A stretch of DNA of 64,000 nt from Sorghum bicolor (Eukaryota > Streptophyta > Magnoliopsida > Poales > Poaceae): contig NC_012872.2 in NCBI RefSeq assembly GCF_000003195.3, positions 7,254,001-7,318,000 on the forward strand. The letters are read 5' to 3'. Numbering within the stretch: the first letter of the stretch is position 1; each line of letters begins with the position of its first letter. This document shows, piece by piece, positions 57,501 to 64,000 of the stretch. Position numbers and translations under genes: made by a program. Below the pieces are notes generated by a model that made no database searches, was not told the DNA's origin, and worked only from the letters and a program-made list of their open reading frames with translations.

Positions 57501-59106
57501 TTACCACCCTGGCAAGGCTAATGTAGTTGCTGATGCTCTGAGTAGAAAGAGTCAAGTAAATATGATGGAAGCCACGGAGTTACCGATGGAACTACTGGCA
57601 GAATTTGAGTATCTCAATTTGGGGTTTGTTGCTAAAACCCAAGGTACTTCCATGGACATAGAACCAACTCTTGAGCAAGAGATCCGAAAAGGTCAGAAAG
57701 AGGATGAAGAGATCAAAAAGATACTTAAGCTGATAGAGGAAGGTAGAGCACCTGGATTCAAAGTTGATCAAGAAGGGATTGTTTGGCACAAGAACCGATT
57801 GTGTGTCCCTGATATTCAGAGAATTAAGGATGTGATACTGAAGGAGTGCCATGAATCTGCTTACTCTATTCATCCAGGAGGTACTAAGATATATCAGGAC
57901 TTGAAGCAAAACTATTGGTGGCCTGGTATGAAGAAAGATATTGGTGAATATGTGGCATTGTGTGACACCTGTCAGAGAGTGAAAGCGGAACATCAGAGGC
58001 CAGCAGGGTTGTTGCAACCATTGAAGATACCTGAGTGGAAGTGGGATGAGATCAGCATGGACTTCATAGTGGGATTGCCGAAAACTCAACGAGGTTATGA
58101 CTCAATATGGGTTGTAGTAGATCGATTGACCAAGGTAGCTCATTTCATACCGGTCAGAACTAACTACCGTGGGGATCAGTTAGCAGAAAAGTATATGGAA
58201 CGGATTGTGTGTCTGCATGGAGTTCCTAAGAGGATTGTGTCTGATAGAGGTACACAGTTTACATCAAAGTTTTGGGAGAAGCTACATGATGCTTTGGGAA
58301 CCGAGCTCAGATTCAGTACTGCTTATCACCCTCAGTCCGATGGTCAGACAGAGAGAGTCAACCAGATAGTAGAGGATATGCTCAGGTCTTGTGCTTTACA
58401 GTATGGGGATAGTTGGGATGCTAATTTGCCCTACGCTGAGTTCTCCTATAACAACAGTTATCAGACTAGTCTTAAGATGACTCCTTTTGAAGCCTTGTAT
58501 GGAAGGAAGTGTAGGACTCCATTGTTCTGGAACCAGACTGGTGAAAGGCAAGTGTTCGGCCCTGATTCATTGAGAATAGCCGAAGAAAGAGTTCAGTTCA
58601 TCCGACAAACTCTGAAGGCAGCTCAGTCTAGACAGAAGAGTTATGCTGATGTGAGACGAAGGGAACTTGTATTTCAGGCAGGTGATTATGTATACCTGAA
58701 AGTGTCTCCGATGAGAGGTCTAAAGAGATTCAATGTCAAGGGAAAGCTAGCTCCAAGATACGTTGGTCCTTTCAAGATCTTGGAAAGAAAAGGAGAAGTG
58801 GCTTATGAGCTTGAACTGCCTGTTAGTTTATCCAACGTGCACAATGTTTTCCATGTCTCCCAATTCAAGAAATGTTTGAGAGTGCCTGAAGAACAGTTGC
58901 CACTAGAGGAACTGGATCTACAGGAGGATCTAACTTATGAAGAGAGCCCTATCAAAGTCCTGGACACAGCAGAGAGAATTACCAGGAGTAAAACTATCAG
59001 GATGTGTAAAGTACAATGGAAACACCATTCCGAGGAAGAAGCAACCTGGGAAAGGGAAGATGATCTAATATCCAAATACCCTCAGTTATTCCCTGGTTCA
59101 TCCTAA
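54589..59106 (+). CDS. Gypsy Gag-Pol polyprotein with chromodomain, intact
   Basis: Single 1505-residue frame, ATG at 54589 to TAA at 59104-59106. In order: Gln/Asn-rich N-terminus; retrotransposon gag domain (about 105-260); CCHC knuckle [14 protein letters not shown] (about 360-373); aspartic protease with FDTGAS (416-421); RT with FIDD, catalytic Asp at 730-731; RNase H (YCDAS about 875, [10 protein letters not shown]); integrase HHCC zinc domain (about 1088-1128), then DDE core (MDFIVG near 1156, SDRGTQF near 1217, GQTERVNQ near 1253); GPY/F module ([14 protein letters not shown]); C-terminal chromodomain (about 1450-1500, [14 protein letters not shown]). Gag and Pol share one frame, as in many plant chromoviruses. 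The chromodomain can direct integration to heterochromatin by reading histone marks. All catalytic residues are present, so this copy is potentially active. Confidence 0.97.
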   Translation: MPVHTRSNTNGGNNGQSNNNNNDQSGTNANPPPPGNQPMTIEQLMTMQTQLMQGMAHIMNHMQQNQNQNQNQHQGGNNAFAPPRDKRGEFMKGRPPFFSHSADPMQAEDWLKAVEKQLVIAQCNDREKVLYGSGQLQGAAQDWWDSYCFAHQDPDTITWDEFKAAFKTHHVPAGLVKLKKKEFLSLKQGSMTVCEYRDKFTQLSRYCPNEVENDEDKQDHFLEGLNDGLSYMMSNVKYASFQEMVDRALVLESKRRKMEDKKRKYNSSQQQAGASRPRYNNQQGPQSRPAYQSGNQGQQQNVRYSNPSQQTSQRYNNNQVQRPASQAPRQNAPAPSGSRQNSNTVPANPNANPTPTGNTCFKCGQLGHYANACPQRQKNNNNNGRVNHVKLETAEEAPDVVVGMFLVNSCPATVLFDTGASHTFISAQFVEKHSIATCTMQNTMLVKSPGGKMHTNTLCPGMSIKIRGVDFPVNPIVLGSEGLDMILGMRWLSKFKGTIQCAEKTVALTAPSGNRIEVRVSMSPSSEGTVYHVSSGSVEDIRVVKEFPDVFPEDLPGMPPEREIEFVIDLLPGTAPISKRPYRMAVNELEELKKQLRELQSKGYIRPSSSPWGAPVIFVEKKDGTQRMCVDYRSLNEVTIKNKYPLPRIEDLFDQLKGACVFSKIDLRSGYHQLRIKPSDIPKTAFTTRYGLYEYTVMSFGLTNAPAYFMYLMNKVFMEYLDKFVVVFIDDILIYSKTEEEHEEHLRLVLQKLREHQLYAKLSKCDFWLKEVSFLGHVISNGGVAVSPKNVADVLKWSPPQTVGEIRSFLGMAGYYRRFIEGFSSIAKPMTALLEKGKPFKWNEQCQASFEELKKRLTTAPILTLPDVTKSFSIYCDASKQGLGCVLMQEGKVIAYASRQLKKHEVNYPTHDLELAAVVHSLKIWRHYILGHKCDIYTDHKSLKYIFTQNDLNLRQRRWLELIKDYELEIHYHPGKANVVADALSRKSQVNMMEATELPMELLAEFEYLNLGFVAKTQGTSMDIEPTLEQEIRKGQKEDEEIKKILKLIEEGRAPGFKVDQEGIVWHKNRLCVPDIQRIKDVILKECHESAYSIHPGGTKIYQDLKQNYWWPGMKKDIGEYVALCDTCQRVKAEHQRPAGLLQPLKIPEWKWDEISMDFIVGLPKTQRGYDSIWVVVDRLTKVAHFIPVRTNYRGDQLAEKYMERIVCLHGVPKRIVSDRGTQFTSKFWEKLHDALGTELRFSTAYHPQSDGQTERVNQIVEDMLRSCALQYGDSWDANLPYAEFSYNNSYQTSLKMTPFEALYGRKCRTPLFWNQTGERQVFGPDSLRIAEERVQFIRQTLKAAQSRQKSYADVRRRELVFQAGDYVYLKVSPMRGLKRFNVKGKLAPRYVGPFKILERKGEVAYELELPVSLSNVHNVFHVSQFKKCLRVPEEQLPLEELDLQEDLTYEESPIKVLDTAERITRSKTIRMCKVQWKHHSEEEATWEREDDLISKYPQLFPGSS

Positions 59107-59125
59107 TCTCGAGGACGAGATTCTT

Positions 59126-59141
59126 TTAAGGGGGGTAGGTT
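59126..59141 (+). promoter_or_regulatory. Polypurine tract of the gypsy element
   Basis: TTAAGGGGGGTAGGTT directly precedes the 3' LTR at 59142, as expected for plus-strand priming. The sequence just upstream (CTCGAGGACGAGATTC) is typical of this lineage. Confidence 0.85.
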
Positions 59142-62130
59142 TATAACACTCCAAATTTTTGAATTTCAAATTTAGTTTAAATTTGATTTAATTTTGGCTC
59201 AATTTGAATTTTTGGGAATTATTAAATAATTTACAAAATTAAATAAAATTAAATATAAGGTAGAAACATGTTTGAGTTTGCATTCATGCTGCAGTATAAT
59301 TTTTGCTTGATTTTATTTACTTGTTTGTTTGTGCCTTTATTTAAATTTTGGAGCAATAATTAAATAGGAGAAATCTGTTTAAAAAAAAAAAAGAAAAAAA
59401 AGGGGCAAGCGCCCTCTCTGGGCCGGCTTCTCCCCAGCCCAGCAGCCGCGCCCCCCTCTCCCTGCTTCGGCCCAAGCCGCGGCCCAGCAGCGCCCCTGCT
59501 GCCCTGCTGCCCACTGCCGCTGACGGGTGGGCCCCACCCGTCAGGGCCGCCCCCAACCTCCCGTCCGAAACGGACGGGGCAGCCGCAGCGCCGCCTCTCG
59601 GCTTCCGTGCCGCGCGCGGAACGAGGACCCCGGGACCACCCTATTTAAGCTCGGCCTCGCCCGCACGCGCCCCTACGCGAAACCCTAGCCCGAGCTCGCC
59701 GTATTCCGCAGCGCCGCCGCCGAACTCGTCGAAGTCCGCGCCGCCGCCGTCGAGCTTCTCTTTGCCGCCGACGTTTCGCGAAGGTGAGAGTCCCATCGCG
59801 TTCGCCTCGTCAAGCCGACCCCGACGGTGCCCTTGGCTCGCCTCCCCGCGCCTCGAATCGCCGCCGCGACGAGCTCCGGGCGGCGCCAATGGCGCCACCA
59901 CCGCCCGCCGGCCGTCCCTGCGCCCGCACCGCCCCTGCACCGGCGCGCGGTCCACCATGGACCGCGGCCCTGCGCCCCGTGCGGCCGGTCCACTGGACCG
60001 AGTCCAGGAGGCCGCCGCCCCGCCGCTCCGCAGGCGCGGTCCACCATGGACCGCGGCCTGTTCCCCCCCCCGCGCCCGGTCCACAGCACAGTGCCGTGGA
60101 CCGGCCACTCCCGAGCCGCCACGTGGCCGAGCCGGCCAGCACCCACGCGCGCCCCTGCACGTTTTGCAAAAAGGCCCCTGTTTTTATTTAAAATTAACCC
60201 GCCATCCTATGCAGTTTAAAATAATTAAGTTTATGCCCTTAGTTCTTGCAGTTTAACCCCTGGCTCGGTTAGAATTTATATATTTAATCCTAAATGCTTT
60301 TTAATTCAGTTTTAATTAGTTTTATTACGAAAAATAGTTCAGTTTATCTACAGAAATGCCATTTAACTTGTTTTGGTCATAACTTTTGCGTCGTAACTCC
60401 GATTTAGGCGATTCTGGTCGCTATGGTTTCGTTTCATCGAGTAGAATACAGTAGTGCAGTTGCTTTATGCTTTTGCATGCTTTGGTGTACTGTTTCTGAT
60501 TAAGTTTGTTTGCTTGCATGTATTGTTCCTATGATTGATGATTGTCGCGTTTAGCCAACGAGACGTTCGCGAAGGAAGAGGTTCAGGATCCCGCTGAGTT
60601 CGAGCAACCCGACTTCGATCAAGGCAAGTGCAGACACCGTTTGATCATTTTGAACCTACTCATTAATGTCATTTACTTTATATGCATGTGTCCAATGAAT
60701 GCAAACCCTAAGGACATGACTAGCTTTACTTACTATTCCTTGTTCACCTGGGGTTATATATTTGGGTAGACTAGGCTATACTAGGTCTGCTTAGCTGCTC
60801 TACTCATCCTATACACATGTCTAAACAAGAATTACTCTCTACTTAACTTGATGCTTAAACTGTGCTGAATCTTTGGTCACTGCGGTGATGGCGATGTTGG
60901 ATGCTTATGAGCATCGTGATGATGGTGGTGACAGGGGGAGCGGGTACCGTTGGTGGTCCGGTTTGCCGGGCGTACCCGTCTCTGCTCTCCGTAAGGACTT
61001 AGTCAGGGAGCGGCCCCCTGGGACTTACAGTGCAGCTCCAAGCTATATGGCTCTGGCTTGACTAATTAGCAGGACCTCCACTAGTAGGGTGTTACTTTCC
61101 GGGTAGGCGTGAGGAAGTAACTTGGGTAATGAATATTAAGTTGTCGGTTGATCGGTACGCCATGGCTATGGGTATCGACTGCCGAGCGCCCCGGCAAAAA
61201 CTTGCGAGTGGCATCCTATTAGTTGGACCCTGTGAAAGGTCTCGTAGTGAGACCCTGCCTGCTCACCCTGGAAGTGTTTTGGGGAGTCGCGACCCCGGGC
61301 AAATGGGAATCACGACTTGGAGTGAACGTGCACACCTCTGCAGAGTGTAAAACTGATATATCAGCCGTGCTCACGGTCACGAGCGGCCCAGACCCTCACT
61401 TGATGAGCAAATTGGATTCACTGGTTGCTTGGAGATGGAACTTGGCGAGGTTGCTACCTCGTGTTTTGGCGGAATGGCTATTCCGTGTTGGCAGGATGGC
61501 TATCCTGTGTTAATAATTGGGGTTAATCCCTGGACTTCTATAATTATTAGGATAGTCATTTAAAAGATGCTAATTACTACTTACACTAATTAAGGGTTGG
61601 GTTTATGCTACTTATATTTAGTAATAGGTTGTTCCGGTAATTGTTATAATTAAAAGTGATCAACTAAAATGCTACCGCAGCCAAACCAAGTCAGCTTTAC
61701 CTTGTTTTAAGCCTTGCATGTCATTACTTTCCGTCTGTGCTTGCTGAGTTCGACATGAGCTCACCCTTGCTATAATCATTAAAGGTTGCTCGGACGATCA
61801 GGAGTACAATTGCGATTTCCCTGAGGACTACCCTGAGTCTCCTGGTTGTTAGGCTCGTGTGGTTCTACCGTCGACCTTCCTGTGGCAAGGTGGTCCTGCT
61901 ACGTCGGCGTTTAGTTTTCCCTTTACTTATGGAACAGTTTAGTTTATGTTTCCCCTCCGCACTTTGATAAACATTTGGCTTGTAATAATGTTACTTTTAC
62001 TCTCATTTATGTAATTCGTTTGAACACTGTGTTTTGTACCATTGATGATGTCGGTCCATGTGTGTGAATTTGAGATCCTGGCGCACATGTGATTTGGCAC
62101 CCGAATGCTCTTTTACATCCGGGTGTGACA
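59142..62130 (+). repeat. 3' LTR of the gypsy element
   Basis: 2989 bp, exactly the length of the 5' LTR with a constant offset of 9628. Differences seen lie only in the A-rich tract near 59380-59402. It carries a full promoter that could transcribe into 62131 and beyond. Confidence 0.93.
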
Positions 62131-62167
62131 GCACATCAGGTTGGTTTCGATATTTCTAAAAAAACTA

Positions 62168-62403
62168 CTCTCTCCGTTCCAAAAAGTGACCTTTTGACTT
62201 TCAGACATCGTGTTTGATCGTTCACCTTATTTTAAAATGTTATGTAAATTGTATATAAATAAATTCTTATTAAATTATTTCTAATGATAAAATAAGTGAT
62301 AATAAAATAGATAGTATTTGTATAAACAATTTTGAATAAGACGGACAGTCAAACAACATATCTGAAAATAAAAAAAAAATAACACTTTTTGAGACGAAGG
62401 GAG
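62168..62403. mobile_element. Stowaway-type MITE
   Basis: CTCTCTCCGTTCCAAAAAGTG and CACTTTTTGAGACGAAGGGAG are inverted repeats around 236 bp of AT-rich DNA, with TA on both sides (62166-62167 and 62404-62405). Confidence 0.85.
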
Positions 62404-62405
62404 TA

Positions 62406-63509
62406 CAGTATAATAAACCTTATAAATCAGCATAAGCATATGCATTATCTTGATCTTTGGTTATTCTACATAGGTAAATCACATTTGATAAAATTATGTT
62501 TCGTTGTTTACATTTTGTACACGTAATCAACTATCTCATGTTTACACGGAATACATAAGACTTCGAAATTTTCTACATGAACAAGTTTTGTCTTGTAGGT
62601 TGACCACACACTTGAAGTCATTGCTCCCCTTCCCACAAACTTCAACCGTACCCGATCATCTAGTCACATTCATCTCCAAATTGAAACTCTCCTTTAACCT
62701 CTTTCTTGATGTGTGGCAAAATTAATCATTCAAAAAAAATATTTTTTTGCTATTGTCCTCCATTTATCCTACTTCCCCATTAGTTATATGATTTTATCCA
62801 TCAAATCATCCAAGTTCATTGCCCTACAACTCTTAATCTAGTTATTGAAACTCTCAATTAGATTGTACATAGTCAACCTTGCAATGAGTTACAAATTGGC
62901 TTCTTGTCCATATCCTTTCATGGCATGCCCTTATGTAATTCATTGCATTTGGTATAGCTTCATCCATTGCTTGCCAATACTTCTAAAAAATATGGAGACC
63001 ATTAATAGGCCGTCGCCCATAAGTGGTCATAAAACACCTTTTTCCTTGATATTTTTTCTAAGTTGGTCACCAAATGGGATATGCACTCCCTTTGTTCAGC
63101 AGCTAGGAACACTGCTTGAACTAGTCGTTAACAGGACGACCAATCCGGTGCTCAACGGATACCTCCGGTGAATGTTTTTGCCTCAAAGTCCATGTTGCAG
63201 ACCTCACTGGAACTCCAGTCTAGTGGGAGCTCCGGTGCGTCGGACACGCCCAGTGAATTCACGTGCTCCCCAACACTACTGCAACCTCTATCGTGACCCA
63301 TGTCCGCTGGAAGTAGGTCTGATGTGCACCGGACATCAAGATGCTACTCCTGTTCCTCAACTGAAAAATGGGCACTACAGGTCTGGTGCACCCTGAACAC
63401 GTTGGTTGCATGCACCGGACCACCAACTCATTCATTTGGCTCTTTGAGTTAGATTTTGTCTTTAACTGATTTTGGGCTTTAGCCGAGCTACCTAGCTCTA
63501 GTTTTCACA
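62406..63509. other. Intergenic with degenerate CCGGTG-containing LTR-like sequence
   Basis: 62406-63000 is AT-rich and unassigned. From about 63110 to 63420 there are scattered CTCCGGTG, GTGCACCGGAC and TGCACCGGACC words like those of the Sirevirus LTRs. No LTR end could be found, so this is at most an old relic. Confidence 0.4.
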
Positions 63510-64000
63510 CTAGTGAAATGCGCGCGTCATCGCGCGCGTAGGGATGCATGTAAGAAATATATCAGATAGCACATACATAGAGCCACTTCATACATAGATC
63601 ATAGGTACATATATTTGTACATAATGGTTGGTGCGATTTATATAAGGTGGGATTATACATGCTGGTTGATGGATATATAGATTGAGTGAATGCGCTGATC
63701 TTAAATTCGGAGCTTCGGTCTGAAAGGTCTGCCTTCGTAGTGGTGGTCCATTAATCTGTAAAGTTAGCTGAGTTTGTAAATGGTATTTTACCTTATATCT
63801 TGTAATGTTAATATATGTAAGATGGCAGAATTGGGTTGTACCTGAATATTCGTAGAAGCACATGCATTCAGTATGGTGACTGCATCCGGATAGGCCACCT
63901 GATGTAAGCAGTACTTTATTTTATATGGATGGTTTGTTTGAGTGTAGTGGTCAATGGCATATTTTTTTTTTAAAAAAAAAAAGAGGTAGTGCACCTGGAG
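63510..64000 (-). mobile_element. 3' end of a second Helitron, continues past the window
   Basis: Read on the minus strand, a 7-bp hairpin (GCGCGCG, loop ATGA, CGCGCGC; 63537-63520) is followed six bases later by CTAG at 63513-63510 and then host T. Hairpin plus CTAG|T is the Helitron 3' signature. The 5' end is not in the window. The sequence inside is AT-rich and non-coding as far as visible. Confidence 0.65.

Larger units (their letters stand above)
49514..62130 (+). mobile_element. Young complete Ty3/gypsy chromovirus (Tekay/Del-like)
   Basis: 12.6 kb with a GCACA duplication (49509-49513 and 62131-62135). The LTRs are 2989 bp each and differ, as far as I can read, only in an A-rich homopolymer tract, so the insertion is very recent. 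The internal order is PBS, an extra ORF, gag-pol (protease, RT, RNase H, integrase, chromodomain), polypurine tract. A C-terminal chromodomain after the integrase identifies a chromovirus. Every ORF is uninterrupted, so it may be autonomous. LTR ends are TA...CA, not TG...CA, on both copies. Confidence 0.95.

Overview
The window is plant nuclear DNA from a grass, most likely of the sorghum/sugarcane/maize group (Andropogoneae). The host genes have introns and GC-rich coding ends. The repeats are grass-typical: nested copia and gypsy LTR elements, Sirevirus-type LTRs packed with CACCGGAC/GTCCGGTG palindromes, Stowaway, Tourist and hAT MITEs, Helitron ends, and a tRNA-derived SINE. Species was not determined.

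Layout. 0-7 kb: gene-poor DNA with two MITEs and one intact single-exon gene on the minus strand (3220-4074), a one-finger C2H2 transcription factor of the GIS/ZFP5/ZFP6 type. 7.07-11.63 kb: a non-autonomous Helitron with both ends. 11.6-15.4 kb: relic sequence with a hAT-type MITE that has a perfect 8-bp target duplication, and one exon-like open frame of unknown origin. 15.4-38.1 kb: a nest. An old minus-strand Ty1/copia element (LTRs 15445-15625 and 37916-38065, target duplication CAAAA) was hit by a Tourist-like MITE and by two related solo LTRs (17560-32621 and 34081-35953). The first solo LTR was then split by a young Sirevirus-type copia element (18345-31510). 38.1-43.9 kb: AT-rich DNA with nothing recognised. 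43.9-48.9 kb: an eight-exon minus-strand host gene. Its exons join in frame to a 256-residue chloroplast-targeted peptidyl-tRNA-hydrolase-family protein, best read as the group II intron splicing factor CRS2. Its introns carry a PIF/Harbinger-like element and a SINE. 49.5-62.1 kb: a structurally complete, very young Ty3/gypsy chromovirus with 2989-bp LTRs, an extra ORF before gag, and an uninterrupted 1505-codon gag-pol. It sits about 0.6 kb upstream of the CRS2 start codon. 62.1-64 kb: a Stowaway MITE, degenerate LTR-like sequence, and the 3' end of a second Helitron that runs off the window.

Only two host genes are supported: the zinc-finger regulator and the CRS2-type gene. The rest is mobile DNA of different ages. 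The likely order of the nest is copia first, then the MITE and the two Sirevirus-related LTRs, then the inner Sirevirus. The gypsy insertion is independent and very recent.

The most interesting material is non-coding architecture. The gypsy LTR leader has splice-like exons that keep one acidic reading frame open, and AG directly precedes both downstream start codons. The same leader carries a cluster of GGTCCA/TGGACC hairpins. In the Sirevirus, the env-like third ORF has its own palindrome array and an intron-bearing, host-like leader. No wholly new system can be proved from sequence alone.
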